Shown here piece by piece: positions 17,814 to 27,666 of a DNA stretch of 64,000 bases. Numbering within the stretch: the first letter of the stretch is position 1; each line of letters starts with the position of its first letter. The position numbers and the translations under genes are program-made. The notes beneath the pieces are model-generated. The model was given only the letters and a program-made list of their open reading frames with translations, was not told the DNA's origin and did no database searches. The stretch comes from Xylanibacter oryzae DSM 17970. GTDB lineage: Bacteria; Bacteroidota; Bacteroidia; Bacteroidales; Bacteroidaceae. The DNA is taken from the NCBI RefSeq assembly GCF_000585355.1, contig NZ_KK073873.1, positions 770,703 to 834,702 on the forward strand, read 5' to 3'.

Positions 17814-18881
17814 ATGAAGAAGTACAACTTTAATGCAGGTCCGTCAATGCTTCCACGTGAGGTGATTGAGAACACGGCAAAGCAGATTTTAGACTTCAAT
17901 GGTTCTGGTCTTTCATTAGCAGAGATCAGCCATCGTGCTAAAGATTTCCAACCAGTTGTTGATGAGGCAGAAGCTCTCATTAAGGAATTATTAAATGTTC
18001 CTGAAGGCTACTCCGTATTATTCCTTGGTGGCGGTGCCTCCTTAGAGTTTTGTATGATTCCATTCAACTTCTTAATAAAGAAGGCAGCATATCTGAACAC
18101 AGGTGTTTGGGCTAAGAAGGCAATGAAAGAAGCTAAATTTTTTGGCGAGGTAGTCGAAGTTGCTTCTTCTGCTGATGCTAATTATACATTTATTCCAAAG
18201 GATTGGTCTTGTCCTGCAGATGCTGACTATCTTCATATCACATCAAATAATACTATCTACGGAACAGAAATTCGTAAAGATCTTGATGTAAATGTTCCTA
18301 TGATATCAGATATGTCATCTGATATACTCAGCAGACCTGTAGATGTTTCAAAATATGACTGTATATATGCCGGTGCACAGAAGAATTTGTCAATGGCAGG
18401 TGTAACAGTTATCATTCTCAAAAATGATAAATTAGGTAAGGCTCCACGAGAGATACCTACAATGCTAGACTATCGTACACATGTTGACAAAGGTTCAATG
18501 TTTAATACTCCTCCAGTTGTTCCTATTTATACAGCACTCGAAAATCTTCGTTGGATTAAGAAAAAAGGTGGTGTTGAAGCAATGGACAGGAGAGCCAATG
18601 AACGTGCTGAAATAGTTTACTCAGAAATAGAGCGTAACAAGCTATTCAAGGGTACTGTTAAAGAAGAAGATCGTTCTGTAATGAACATATGCTTTGTTAT
18701 GAATGATGAATATAAAGAACTTGAAAAACCTTTCTTGGATTACGCAATATCAAAGGGTATGGTTGGTATAAAAGGGCATCGTTCTGTCGGAGGTTTCCGT
18801 GCGAGTTGCTATAACGCTCAGACTATTGAAGGCGTTAACGCCCTTGTGAAGTGCATGAAGGATTTTGAAGCACAGAATTAA
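17814..18881 (+). CDS. serC: Phosphoserine aminotransferase
   Basis: 355 residues, normal length. PLP-dependent class V aminotransferase converting 3-phosphohydroxypyruvate to phosphoserine. Begins [10 protein letters not shown], with [10 protein letters not shown], the PLP-lysine region [12 protein letters not shown] and the C-terminal [15 protein letters not shown] block. Sits directly upstream of serA, so the first two enzymes of serine synthesis are adjacent. Confidence 0.96.
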   Translation: MKKYNFNAGPSMLPREVIENTAKQILDFNGSGLSLAEISHRAKDFQPVVDEAEALIKELLNVPEGYSVLFLGGGASLEFCMIPFNFLIKKAAYLNTGVWAKKAMKEAKFFGEVVEVASSADANYTFIPKDWSCPADADYLHITSNNTIYGTEIRKDLDVNVPMISDMSSDILSRPVDVSKYDCIYAGAQKNLSMAGVTVIILKNDKLGKAPREIPTMLDYRTHVDKGSMFNTPPVVPIYTALENLRWIKKKGGVEAMDRRANERAEIVYSEIERNKLFKGTVKEEDRSVMNICFVMNDEYKELEKPFLDYAISKGMVGIKGHRSVGGFRASCYNAQTIEGVNALVKCMKDFEAQN

Positions 18882-18898
18882 TTAGACATTTCAAATAA

Positions 18899-18919
18899 AG
18901 GGCGGATTTATTCCGCCCT
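18899..18919 (+). terminator. Hairpin between serC and serA
   Basis: 8-bp GC-rich stem (18899-18906 with 18912-18919), 5-nt loop TTTAT. The sequence after it is only moderately T-rich, so it may attenuate rather than fully end the transcript and set the serC:serA ratio, or protect the serC mRNA end. Confidence 0.55.
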
Positions 18920-18954
18920 ATATTCGTTTTAAACAACATATTAATTAAAAAACT

Positions 18955-19872
18955 ATGAAAGTATTAGTAGCAACAGAAAAGCCATTTGCAGCGGCTGCTG
19001 TAAATGGTATTAAAGCAGAAATTGAAGCAACTGGTAATCAGTTGGTTTTATTAGAAAAATATACAGACAAGTCACAACTCCTTGACGCAGTTAAGGATGC
19101 TGATGCCATGATAGTTCGTTCAGACAAAGTAACGCCTGAAGTTCTTGATGCTGCAAAAAAACTTAAGATTGTTGTTCGTGCCGGTGCCGGTTTTGACAGT
19201 ATAGACACAGCTTATGCAAAGACAAAAGGTGTAGTTGTTGAGAATACTCCCGGACAGAACTCTAATGCTGTTGCTGAACTAGTTTTCGGACTTTTAGTCT
19301 ATGCAGTACGTAATTTCTATAATGGAAAATCAGGCGTAGAACTGAAAGGAAAAAAACTTGGTATTCTTGCTTTTGGAAATGTTGGTCGTAACGTGGCACG
19401 TGTTGCTAAAGGTTTTGGCATGGATGTATATGCATACGATGCATATTGTCCTAAAGCTGCTATAGAAGAGGCTGGCGTACATGCTGTTGACAGTCAAAAT
19501 GAATTGTTTAAAAATTGTGATGTTGTTTCTCTACACATACCTGCTACATCAGAGACAAAGGAAAGCATTAACTATGCACAAGTAAATATGATGGAGAAGG
19601 GTGGTATCCTTATAAATACGGCCCGTAAAGAGGTTATTAATGAACCAGAACTTATCAAATTGCTTTCTGATCGTGAAGATCTGAAATACATTACAGATAT
19701 CAAACCTGATGCTGATGCAGAATTTGCAAAGTTTGAAGGACGCTATTTCAGTACACCAAAGAAAATGGGTGCTCAGACAGCTGAGGCAAATATAAATGCA
19801 GGTATTGCTGCTGCAAAGCAGATAAATGCATTCTTTAAAGACGGTTGCACTAAATTTCAGGTAAATAAATAA
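18955..19872 (+). CDS. serA: 3-phosphoglycerate dehydrogenase, short Bacteroidales type
   Basis: 305 residues, without the C-terminal ACT regulatory domain found in E. coli SerA. NAD-binding loop reads LAFGNVGRN (first Gly of the usual GxG replaced by Ala). The catalytic Arg is in NTARKEVINE. The usual catalytic His of the TPHxG block is replaced by Lys269 (TPKKMGAQTAEAN), as known for the Bacteroides and Entamoeba class of this enzyme. Oxidises 3-phosphoglycerate to 3-phosphohydroxypyruvate, the step before SerC. Followed by a DUF1015 gene after 5 bp. Confidence 0.92.
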   Translation: MKVLVATEKPFAAAAVNGIKAEIEATGNQLVLLEKYTDKSQLLDAVKDADAMIVRSDKVTPEVLDAAKKLKIVVRAGAGFDSIDTAYAKTKGVVVENTPGQNSNAVAELVFGLLVYAVRNFYNGKSGVELKGKKLGILAFGNVGRNVARVAKGFGMDVYAYDAYCPKAAIEEAGVHAVDSQNELFKNCDVVSLHIPATSETKESINYAQVNMMEKGGILINTARKEVINEPELIKLLSDREDLKYITDIKPDADAEFAKFEGRYFSTPKKMGAQTAEANINAGIAAAKQINAFFKDGCTKFQVNK

Positions 19873-19877
19873 AAACG

Positions 19878-21125
19878 ATGGCAACAATAAAACCATTCAA
19901 GGGTGTTCGCCCTCCAAAGGAGTTTGTTGAGAGTGTAGAATCTCGTCCTTATGACGTGCTTAACAGCGAGGAAGCTCGCGAAGAGGCAGGTGACAATGAA
20001 AAGAGTCTATATCATATAATTAAACCGGAAATAGACTTTGAACAAGGTACAAGTGAGTATGATCCTCGTGTTTATGAAAAAGCTGCTGAGAATTTTAAAA
20101 AATTCCAAAATAAAGGCTGGCTTGTTCAAGATGAAAAGGAGCAATATTATATCTACGCCCAGACTATGAACGGTAAGACTCAATATGGACTGGTTGTCGG
20201 TGCATATGTCAATGATTACCTTACAGGCGTAATCAAAAAGCATGAACTTACCCGCCGCGACAAAGAAGAGGATAGAATGAAGCATGTCCGCGTGTGCGAT
20301 GCAAACATAGAACCGGTATTTTTTGCTTATCCAGACAACTCAATACTTGACGCCCTTATTAAAAAGTATGCAGCAGGGAAATCTGAATATGACTTTATTG
20401 CTCCTATAGATGGCTTTCGTCATCAATTCTGGATTGTAACTGACGATAAAGACATTAATACAATAACAGATGAATTCGCTAAGATGTCATCATTGTATAT
20501 TGCAGATGGTCACCATCGTTCAGCAGCAGCTGCTCTTGTTGGTGCAGAAAAAGCCAAACAGAATCCTAACCATACAGGCAAAGAAGAGTATAATTATTTT
20601 ATGGCGGTATGTTTTCAGGCTTCACAACTTACCATACTTGATTATAACAGGGTGGTAACAGATCTTAATGGGATGACTTCAGAACAGTTCTTGTCTGCAT
20701 TAAATAAAAACTTTAACGTAGAAGAAAAAGGTTCTGATATATATAAACCTGTAGCTCTGCATAATTTCTCTTTATATCTTGATGAGAAATGGTATAGTAT
20801 TACAGCCAAACAAGGAACATTCAATGATCAGGATCCTATTGGGGTGTTAGATGTTGACATTTCCAGCAGACTGATTTTAGATGATCTTTTGGGTATAAAG
20901 GATTTACGTTCTGATAAGCGTATTGACTTTGTAGGCGGATTGAGAGGACTTAAAGAATTGAAGCGCCGCGTAGACAATGGCGAAATGAAAATGGCTTTGG
21001 CACTTTATCCTGTATCTATGAAACAGATTATGGATATTGCAGACAGTGGTAAAATAATGCCTCCTAAGGCCACATGGTTTGAGCCTAAACTGCGTTCAGG
21101 TCTTATCATTCATAAGCTAAGCTAA
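19878..21125 (+). CDS. DUF1015-family protein of the serine locus
   Basis: 415 residues, full length for the family. Starts IKPFKGVRPPKEFVESVESRPYDVL, with the conserved IADGHHRSAAA block in the middle (about 210-220) and an ALYPVSMKQIMDIADSGKIMPPK block near the end. DUF1015 proteins often neighbour serA/serC in Bacteroidetes and Firmicutes; one branch has been described as a serine-linked kinase, but that activity cannot be shown from sequence here. The close spacing to serA implies one transcript. Confidence 0.88.
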   Translation: MATIKPFKGVRPPKEFVESVESRPYDVLNSEEAREEAGDNEKSLYHIIKPEIDFEQGTSEYDPRVYEKAAENFKKFQNKGWLVQDEKEQYYIYAQTMNGKTQYGLVVGAYVNDYLTGVIKKHELTRRDKEEDRMKHVRVCDANIEPVFFAYPDNSILDALIKKYAAGKSEYDFIAPIDGFRHQFWIVTDDKDINTITDEFAKMSSLYIADGHHRSAAAALVGAEKAKQNPNHTGKEEYNYFMAVCFQASQLTILDYNRVVTDLNGMTSEQFLSALNKNFNVEEKGSDIYKPVALHNFSLYLDEKWYSITAKQGTFNDQDPIGVLDVDISSRLILDDLLGIKDLRSDKRIDFVGGLRGLKELKRRVDNGEMKMALALYPVSMKQIMDIADSGKIMPPKATWFEPKLRSGLIIHKLS

Positions 21126-21148
21126 TTATTTATAGTCTATAACCATAA

Positions 21149-21733
21149 ATGGGAGACGAATATAAAACAATAAATAATATTGGTGAAGGAACTTATTCTG
21201 AGAAAAGGAGTAAGTTCCTTGCTTTTTCACATCATATTTCGAACGTTGATGAGGCCAGAGACATATTAGACATGTATCATAAAAAATATTATGATTCAAG
21301 GCATGTTTGCTATGCATACGTATTGGGTCCCGACAGGCATGAATTCAGAGCTAATGATGATGGAGAGCCAAGTAGTACTGCGGGCAAACCTATTTTAGGT
21401 CAGATTAATAGCAGTGAACTAACAGATATATTAGTTGTTGTTGTAAGATATTATGGAGGGGTGAACCTGGGTACAGGAGGTTTGATCGTTGCATATCGTA
21501 CTGCGGCAGCTGAGGCTATTGCAAATTCAGAAATAATAAGCAAGTATGTAGAAGAGGAAGTAAAATATAGCTTTCCGTATGTTATGATGAACGATGTAAT
21601 GCGTATAATAAAAGAGATGGATCCTAAAATAATATCTCAGACATATGATAATACATGCGAAATTACAATGTCAATCAGACAGAGCAAAGCCGAACAATTG
21701 AGAAATAAACTAAAAAAGTTATCCTTCGAATAA
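21149..21733 (+). CDS. YigZ/IMPACT family protein
   Basis: 194 residues. N-terminal UPF0029/IMPACT domain with EKRSKFLAF, ANDDGEPSSTAGKPIL and VRYYGGVNLGTGGLIVAYRTAA; the C-terminal about 65 residues form the small DUF1949-like domain. Family members are linked to translation control or stress, but the molecular function is not settled. Follows the DUF1015 gene by 23 bp. Confidence 0.88.
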   Translation: MGDEYKTINNIGEGTYSEKRSKFLAFSHHISNVDEARDILDMYHKKYYDSRHVCYAYVLGPDRHEFRANDDGEPSSTAGKPILGQINSSELTDILVVVVRYYGGVNLGTGGLIVAYRTAAAEAIANSEIISKYVEEEVKYSFPYVMMNDVMRIIKEMDPKIISQTYDNTCEITMSIRQSKAEQLRNKLKKLSFE

Positions 21734-21796
21734 CTGAACCCCAGTTAAAAATAATAAATTCTCAATTTCTCATACCCTTTTTTCAATTATAAATGT

Positions 21797-21804
21797 TACC
21801 TTTG
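21797..21804 (+). promoter_or_regulatory. Promoter -7 box for tRNA-Ser
   Basis: TACCTTTG ending 12 bp before the first base of the tRNA, so the primary transcript would begin very near the mature 5' end. Confidence 0.65.
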
Positions 21805-21816
21805 TATTCGTTTAAA

Positions 21817-21904
21817 GGAAGGTTGGCAGAGTGACCGAATGCGCTGGACTCGAAATCCGGTATACCCCTTTCGGGTATCGGGGGTTTGAATCCCTCACCT
21901 TCCG
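21817..21904 (+). tRNA. tRNA-Ser (anticodon CGA)
   Basis: 88 nt. The 7-bp acceptor stem GGAAGGT pairs with ACCTTCC at 21897-21903, with discriminator G at 21904 and no encoded CCA. The anticodon arm is CTGGA-CTCGAAA-TCCGG with anticodon CGA at 21851-21853, reading UCG serine codons. A long variable arm (TACCCCTTTCGGGTA-like hairpin) is diagnostic of a class II tRNA, and the T arm holds GGTTTGAATCC. Confidence 0.96.
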
Positions 21905-21941
21905 CAAACAAATAATCCAACCGAAAATCTAAAATTAAATC

Positions 21942-23249
21942 ATGGACAGCGAATTTTGGCAAAGAGAAATTGAAACAATGCCAAGACCTGAGTTAGAAAA
22001 ATTGCAGGTCGAAAAGTTGAAACGTACGATAAACATTGCCTTGAAGTCTCCTCTGTACAAGAGGCGTCTTGGAGATTTTGGCATTAATGCAGAGTCAATT
22101 AATACTGTTGATGATATAAGGAAAATTCCATTTACTACAAAAGAAGATTTGCGCAACAATTATCCTTTCGGACTTGTTGGTGGAGATATGAAAGATGCAA
22201 TACGTATTCATTCATCAAGTGGTACAACAGGTCATCCTACAGTAGTAGTATATAGCCGTCATGATATAGACTCATGGGCAAATATGATAGCTCGCAATAT
22301 GTATATGGTTGGATGTAGAAATACAGATGTTTTTCAGAACAGTTCAGGTTATGGAATGTTTACCGGTGGTTTAGGATTCCAATATGGTGCAGAAAAATTA
22401 GGAGCTACAACTGTTCCGGCAGCAGCAGGTAATAGCAAACGCCAGATAATGTTTATAAAAGACTTTGGTACTACATGTTTGCATGCTATTCCTAGTTATG
22501 CGATACGCCTTGCAGAAGTTTTTCAAGAAGAAGGTCTTGATCCGCGTGATACCAAATTACATACACTATTTATTGGCGCAGAACCACATACAGAGGAACA
22601 AAGGAGAAGGATAGAACGTATGCTTGGTGTAAAAGCATATAATAGTTTTGGAATGACAGAGATGAACGGACCGGGAGTTGCTTTCGAATGCAAATATCAA
22701 AATGGCATGCATTTATGGGAAGACAATTATATCGTAGAGATAATTGATCCTGATACCCTTGAGCCTGTTCCAGACGGTACGATAGGAGAGATGGTTCTAA
22801 CAACTTTAGACCGTACGATGATGCCTATATTGAGATATCGTACGCATGACCTTACACGTATAATACCCGGTGAATGTGAGTGCGGACGCACACATCGTCG
22901 TATAGATCGTATAAAGGGGCGTACTGATGATATGTTTATCATTAAGGGCGTAAATGTATTCCCAATGCAGGTAGAGAAAATACTTGTACAGTATCACGGA
23001 CTTGGAAGTAATTATTTGATAACACTTGATACAGAAAACGACAATGACATAATGACTGTTGAGGTTGAACTTGATAATCTCAATACAGAGAATTATCCAG
23101 AATTAGAACGAATGACAAATAATATAAAACGTGCACTTAAAGACGAGATACTTTTGACACCAAAAGTAAAACTTGTAAAAAAAGGTACGTTACCGCAGAG
23201 TGACGGAAAGGCCGTAAGAGTAAAAGACCTCCGTGACGGACGCGGATAA
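21942..23249 (+). CDS. paaK: Phenylacetate-CoA ligase family enzyme
   Basis: 435 residues, typical length. AMP-forming adenylate enzyme activating an aryl acetic acid to its CoA thioester. Visible blocks: HSSSGTTGHPTVVVYS (phosphate-binding loop), NSFGMTEMNGPGVAFEC, YRTHDLTR and the C-terminal GRTDDMFIIKGVNVFPMQVE. Bacteroidales commonly carry this gene without the aerobic paa pathway, where it is thought to work with indolepyruvate oxidoreductase in reversible aryl acid metabolism; that partner is not in this window. Confidence 0.9.
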   Translation: MDSEFWQREIETMPRPELEKLQVEKLKRTINIALKSPLYKRRLGDFGINAESINTVDDIRKIPFTTKEDLRNNYPFGLVGGDMKDAIRIHSSSGTTGHPTVVVYSRHDIDSWANMIARNMYMVGCRNTDVFQNSSGYGMFTGGLGFQYGAEKLGATTVPAAAGNSKRQIMFIKDFGTTCLHAIPSYAIRLAEVFQEEGLDPRDTKLHTLFIGAEPHTEEQRRRIERMLGVKAYNSFGMTEMNGPGVAFECKYQNGMHLWEDNYIVEIIDPDTLEPVPDGTIGEMVLTTLDRTMMPILRYRTHDLTRIIPGECECGRTHRRIDRIKGRTDDMFIIKGVNVFPMQVEKILVQYHGLGSNYLITLDTENDNDIMTVEVELDNLNTENYPELERMTNNIKRALKDEILLTPKVKLVKKGTLPQSDGKAVRVKDLRDGRG

Positions 23250-23251
23250 CA

Positions 23252-23881
23252 ATGTACAAAATGAAACTAAAAAAAGTATATATATCATTTTTGATATTAT
23301 TTCTTGCCGCTCCGGTAGTGGCACAGAATATAAGAGAAGTTTTCAAGCAGATGCCTGATAGCATGTTCCCATATATTACCAATACAAATCGTTTGGATTT
23401 TATTGATTTTAAGGATGCTAACATGAAGGCAGAGGTAAACAATAGTCTTGGTGGAAAGAGTGAGATGAAAGTTCTTACAGATAATTACATTGAAGTGGAA
23501 TTGAGCAGTGTATCCAATCTCCAGATCAGACTATTGCCTAAAGATTCGACAAAGGTAATATGTATGGTTACTACATTTTTTGGACCGGAAGCTGATAGCA
23601 AGGTTCAATTTTTCTCATTAAACTGGAAACCCCTGGATATAAAGTCTGCAGTTCCATCATTTGACGATTTTTTTGTAAAGCCGGATAGTATTAATACAGA
23701 GCGTTTTGTTCAACTTAAAAAAATGGTAGAACCTGTGATGTATTATGTAATCCTGTCTTCGAAAGATAACACAATCACTTATTCATTAAGTCTGCCTCTT
23801 CTCAATAAAGAAGATAAAAAAGCGTTAGATGCTGTATTGCGTAAGGTAACACTTAAATGGACCGGTAAGTCTTTTATGTAA
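23252..23881 (+). CDS. DUF3256 family secreted protein
   Basis: 209 residues with a signal peptide (KVYISFLILFLAAPVVAQ). The mature part begins NIREVFKQMPDSMFPYI, typical of DUF3256, a family restricted to Bacteroidetes, usually about 200 residues and of unknown function. Start could be 23252 or the Met at 23261. It lies 2 bp after paaK and 18 bp before the flavoprotein gene, so the three are likely co-transcribed. Confidence 0.82.
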   Translation: MYKMKLKKVYISFLILFLAAPVVAQNIREVFKQMPDSMFPYITNTNRLDFIDFKDANMKAEVNNSLGGKSEMKVLTDNYIEVELSSVSNLQIRLLPKDSTKVICMVTTFFGPEADSKVQFFSLNWKPLDIKSAVPSFDDFFVKPDSINTERFVQLKKMVEPVMYYVILSSKDNTITYSLSLPLLNKEDKKALDAVLRKVTLKWTGKSFM

Positions 23882-23899
23882 ATAAGATACATAATATAT

Positions 23900-25138
23900 A
23901 TGCATGTAGCCATAATTGGTGCAGGGGCAGCAGGATGCTTTGCAGCCATAAATCTGAAGAGATTAAACCCATCTGTTGACGTTACTGTATATGAAAGCGG
24001 TAACAGACCTCTTGCAAAAGTCTCTGTAACAGGCGGAGGAAGATGTAATCTTACTAATTCTTTTGATGGTATAAAGAGCTTGTCTGCTGTTTATCCACGT
24101 GGCGAGCGTCTTATGAAAAGACTCCTACATGAATTTAGTAATAAAGATACATGCGAATGGTTCGAACGTGAAGGAGTTCGCTTAATAACGCAAGATGACT
24201 ACTGTGTATTTCCACAGTCGCAGGATGCGATGGAGATAGTTGATACACTTATAAATCTTATGAATAAGAATAAGATAAAAATTTGTACAGGTCATCGTGT
24301 GGACAATATAGAGAAAAATAATACTGATGAACAGAACAATGATTTTCGTATTAAATTTTCAGATACTAAAATAAAAGATATAAAAGCCGATGCTGTAGTT
24401 GTGGCTATCGGTGGTAGTCCTCATAGCAAAGGGCTCGCTTTTCTTGATAACTTCACACTAGAAATAGTAGAACCAAGACCATCGTTATTCAGTTTTTGTC
24501 TTCCACAAAATAGTATTACTGAAATGACAGGTACTGTGGTAAATGAAGTAGAGGTAAGTCTTTCTGGTACAAAGCATCGTGCATCAGGCCCTTTACTTAT
24601 TACACATTGGGGCGTAAGTGGACCGGCAATACTTAAGCTTTCATCTTATGCAGCCCGTAGTCTCTTTGATAATGACTACAAAGCCAAACTTTCTGTCAAT
24701 TGGTTTGGTGACAAAAACGAGAACGATGTACTAGAACATTTTATATCGACAGCAAAAGCCAATCCTCAGAAAAAACTTTCCACTACACGTCCCGAACATA
24801 TTAATTCGCGTTTGTGGTTAAACCTATTGTTGCAAAGTGGGGTAGACCCTGAACAGCGTTGGTGTGAACTAAGTAAGAAAAGTTATAACCGTATGGTAAA
24901 TACCTTGACAAACAATATATATAACATCGAAGGTAAAAACAAATTCAAAGAAGAATTCGTGACATGTGGAGGTATAGCATTAAACAATGTAAATTCACGT
25001 ACACTTGAATGCAAAACATGCCCCGGCTTGTATTTTGCCGGGGAAGTCTTGGATGTTGATGCCATTACCGGAGGCTTTAATTTGCAAGCAGCCTGGACAA
25101 TGGGATATGTTGTAGCCAAATCACTTTCTGTTAAGTGA
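23900..25138 (+). CDS. BaiN/HI0933-like FAD-dependent oxidoreductase
   Basis: 412 residues. N-terminal FAD-binding motif IIGAGAAGCFAA, followed by the family signature KVSVTGGGRCNLTNS, then the second conserved block AIGGSPHSKG and the C-terminal FAGEVLDVDAITGGFNLQAAWTMGYV. This family includes BaiN, proposed in bile acid reduction, but most members have unknown substrates. Its stop is 5 bp from the stop of the opposing GltD-like gene, without an evident terminator. Confidence 0.88.
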   Translation: MHVAIIGAGAAGCFAAINLKRLNPSVDVTVYESGNRPLAKVSVTGGGRCNLTNSFDGIKSLSAVYPRGERLMKRLLHEFSNKDTCEWFEREGVRLITQDDYCVFPQSQDAMEIVDTLINLMNKNKIKICTGHRVDNIEKNNTDEQNNDFRIKFSDTKIKDIKADAVVVAIGGSPHSKGLAFLDNFTLEIVEPRPSLFSFCLPQNSITEMTGTVVNEVEVSLSGTKHRASGPLLITHWGVSGPAILKLSSYAARSLFDNDYKAKLSVNWFGDKNENDVLEHFISTAKANPQKKLSTTRPEHINSRLWLNLLLQSGVDPEQRWCELSKKSYNRMVNTLTNNIYNIEGKNKFKEEFVTCGGIALNNVNSRTLECKTCPGLYFAGEVLDVDAITGGFNLQAAWTMGYVVAKSLSVK

Positions 25139-25143
25139 TTAGA

Positions 25144-26478
25144 CTATCCTTTTTCTTCAAGTTTTTTACAGTCTTCAAGTAGTTTGATTGCATCTACATA
25201 TTGGGCTATGCCAGATGCTACTTCTTTTGCCGCTTTCATTGCAAGAACTACTGTTTTAGGATGGTGAACAACATCGCCTCCTGCAAAAACGCCACTACGT
25301 GTGGTCATACCCATCGGGCGCTCATTGACGATGACATATCCTCTTTCATCCACATCAATTCCGGCAGTAGTAGATACAATACGATTTGCCGGTCTTGAGC
25401 CTATTGCAAGAAATACGCGACTAAATTCAACATTCTTCTCACCATCAGGAGTGTTCAGATGTATAGCCTTAAGCCGATTTTTTTCATTTCCAACAAAATC
25501 TATCGTGGAAGATTCCCACATAAACTTAACTCCTTCAGCAACGGCATCATTATACTCACTGGGTATTGCCGGCATTTTATCTTGTGTACTTCTATATATC
25601 ACTGTTACATCAGCTCCAAGACGTATTGCAGTACGCGCAGCATCCATAGCTACATTGCCACCGCCAATTACAGCGACTCTTTCTCCCGGATTAATAGGTA
25701 CCATGTCACGGCTTATAACTCCTTCGTTATAACTGTTTACACAGTGTAGAAGGTATGTAGACTGGTTTACACCTCTAAGGTCAGCACCTTTCACTCCATT
25801 CATATTCATTGGTATAGAAGTACCCGTACCAATAAAAATAGCATCATAACCTTCATCGAAAAGACTGTCTACGGTAATGTTATTTTCCCCCACAAGACAG
25901 TTAAGGACAAAATTTACTCCCAAGGCCTCAATTTTTGCTATCTCTTTTCGAACTACGGTTTTTGGCAGACGGTATTCAGGAATACCATACATTAATACGC
26001 CACCAGCAACATTCTGTCCTTCAAATATTGTAACATCAAATCCCTGACGTGCTAGATCTCCTGCAACAGTCAATCCGGCAGGGCCCGAACCTATTACCGC
26101 AACTCTTCCGCGTATATTTTTTTGGATTCTCTCACGTATAAGGTTCATGTCTGTATCGAAGTCAGCAATGAAACACTCCAGTTTTCCTATCTGTATGCCC
26201 TTTCCTTTTTTATTCAAAATACAATTTCCCTGACATTGTTTTTCATGTGGACACACACGACCACATATAGCAGGCAGGTTACTTTTATCATTTATGATAC
26301 TCATAGCCTTTCCCATATTGCCCATTGAAAGTTGGTGTACAAATTCTGGAATATCATTATCTATAGGACATCCTTTTCTGCACATAGGAACCTTGCAATT
26401 TAGACATCTTTTAGCCTCGTCAATAGCTTCTTTGGTAGTAAATATTTCGTTTACCACCTGAAAAGAATTACTCTCCAT
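25144..26478 (-). CDS. GltD-like NADPH oxidoreductase (glutamate synthase small-subunit family)
   Basis: 444 residues from the preferred start. An N-terminal Fer4_20 iron-sulfur domain has the Cys pattern CLNCKVPMCRKGCP and CGRVCPHEKQCQGNC. An FAD domain with GSGPAGLTVAGDLARQG and an NADPH domain with GGGNVAMDAARTA follow. Such proteins are glutamate synthase beta subunits or electron-transfer paralogues such as NfnB; no large glutamate synthase subunit lies here. The frame extends to 26580, but a -7 box at 26548-26555 on this strand lies inside that extension, and the conserved part begins just after Met at 26478. Confidence 0.88.
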   Translation of the reverse strand: MESNSFQVVNEIFTTKEAIDEAKRCLNCKVPMCRKGCPIDNDIPEFVHQLSMGNMGKAMSIINDKSNLPAICGRVCPHEKQCQGNCILNKKGKGIQIGKLECFIADFDTDMNLIRERIQKNIRGRVAVIGSGPAGLTVAGDLARQGFDVTIFEGQNVAGGVLMYGIPEYRLPKTVVRKEIAKIEALGVNFVLNCLVGENNITVDSLFDEGYDAIFIGTGTSIPMNMNGVKGADLRGVNQSTYLLHCVNSYNEGVISRDMVPINPGERVAVIGGGNVAMDAARTAIRLGADVTVIYRSTQDKMPAIPSEYNDAVAEGVKFMWESSTIDFVGNEKNRLKAIHLNTPDGEKNVEFSRVFLAIGSRPANRIVSTTAGIDVDERGYVIVNERPMGMTTRSGVFAGGDVVHHPKTVVLAMKAAKEVASGIAQYVDAIKLLEDCKKLEEKG

Positions 26479-26547
26479 ACTCTTAAATAGTTTGTTGTTA
26501 TTATCCTTAAATTGGTTCTTGTAGTCTATTTTGTAAACTACAGGTTG

Positions 26548-26555
26548 CAAAATTA
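26548..26555 (-). promoter_or_regulatory. Promoter -7 box for the GltD-like gene
   Basis: Minus-strand TAATTTTG followed by C, about 70 bp before the chosen ATG; it rules out the longer frame to 26580. Confidence 0.6.
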
Positions 26556-26658
26556 CACATTTTAGTTGACATAAGAGCATTTTTATTCAAATAAATTGAG
26601 TGTGTTAATAATTTATAAAATATAAAGAAACGTTTGACTCGTACCTAAGGGCATGGTG

Positions 26659-26666
26659 TAACTTTG
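26659..26666 (+). promoter_or_regulatory. Promoter -7 box for the MerR regulator
   Basis: TAACTTTG followed by C. It overlaps the first possible ATG at 26664, so translation must start downstream (26694 or 26706). Confidence 0.6.
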
Positions 26667-26705
26667 CAAATGAATTCAAAAATCGTACGATTAATGAAAA
26701 ATAAA

Positions 26706-27524
26706 ATGAAGTTTAAAATCGGAGAGTTTTCTTGTCTTACAGGGGTTACCGTCAAGACGTTACGTTATTATGAACAGTTCGAACTTCTTGTACCTGACGA
26801 GGTAGATGAATGGACCGGATATCGTTATTATAATGTGGCACAGATGCAGACGATGAGTCAGATACGTCAGTTGAAAGCCATTGGATTCTCATTAGAAGAG
26901 ATAAGAGACTTGCTTGAGAAAGACACTCACAAACCGAGTATTTCCCAACTGGAAGAGAAAATCAGGCAGTGTAATATCAGACTCAATAAGTTGTTAAATC
27001 AGCGTGCTCAACTTATGCAGATAGTTGACTCTCAAAAACAAATGAATGAAATGGAAAAAATTACAATTCAGTCTTTGCCAGAAATTATTGTGGCATCACA
27101 TCGTAGAATCATTGCAAACTTTAGTGAACTTGGACCTCTATGTGTAAATGTTATAGGTCCTGAAATGTATAGATTAGGTTGTAAGTGTTCGCAGCCTGGC
27201 TATTGCTTCAGTATAGAGCATGGAGACGAATATACACCTACAAACGTTGATATTGAATACTTTGAACAGGTAGAGGAGATGGGGCAAGACTCTTCTATAA
27301 TCAAATTTAAGAAACTACCTGCTGTATCAACTGCTGTATGTATGAAGTGTTATGGCCCTTACGAAAAATTATATGATCACTATGTAGAACTGTTTAAGTA
27401 TATTGAACAGCATGGCTATCATAAGATTGGGAAATCACGTACCTGTTATGTTGATGGAGCCTGGAATCAGGAAGACCCTGATAAATGGCTAACAATAATT
27501 CAGGTTCCTGTTGAAAAAGAATAA
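26706..27524 (+). CDS. MerR-family regulator with GyrI-like effector domain
   Basis: 272 residues. N-terminal winged helix-turn-helix FKIGEFSCLTGVTVKTLRYYEQFELLVPDE with TGYRYY; a coiled dimerisation helix (about 75-125); then a GyrI/effector-binding domain ending in YVDGAWNQEDPDKWLTIIQVPV. This layout matches BmrR/TipA-like regulators that sense hydrophobic or cationic ligands and activate efflux or stress genes. A target gene is not evident next to it. The open frame begins at 26664 but inside the promoter box. A strong terminator follows. Confidence 0.87.
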   Translation: MKFKIGEFSCLTGVTVKTLRYYEQFELLVPDEVDEWTGYRYYNVAQMQTMSQIRQLKAIGFSLEEIRDLLEKDTHKPSISQLEEKIRQCNIRLNKLLNQRAQLMQIVDSQKQMNEMEKITIQSLPEIIVASHRRIIANFSELGPLCVNVIGPEMYRLGCKCSQPGYCFSIEHGDEYTPTNVDIEYFEQVEEMGQDSSIIKFKKLPAVSTAVCMKCYGPYEKLYDHYVELFKYIEQHGYHKIGKSRTCYVDGAWNQEDPDKWLTIIQVPVEKE

Positions 27525-27542
27525 TCCAATATTTTAAAAACG

Positions 27543-27576
27543 ATGCCCCTTCTTCTATGGTTGGGGCATTTTTTTG
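27543..27576 (+). terminator. Rho-independent terminator after the MerR gene
   Basis: Stem ATGCCCC (27543-27549) with GGGGCAT (27563-27569) and a run of seven T after it. Confidence 0.85.
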
Positions 27577-27666
27577 TTTTTGTATTTTTAGTATATTACC
27601 CTGAATATACATAGGTTTCTAAATAAATTAATAATATCGCTATATGTTGTTTGTTCTTGATTTATA

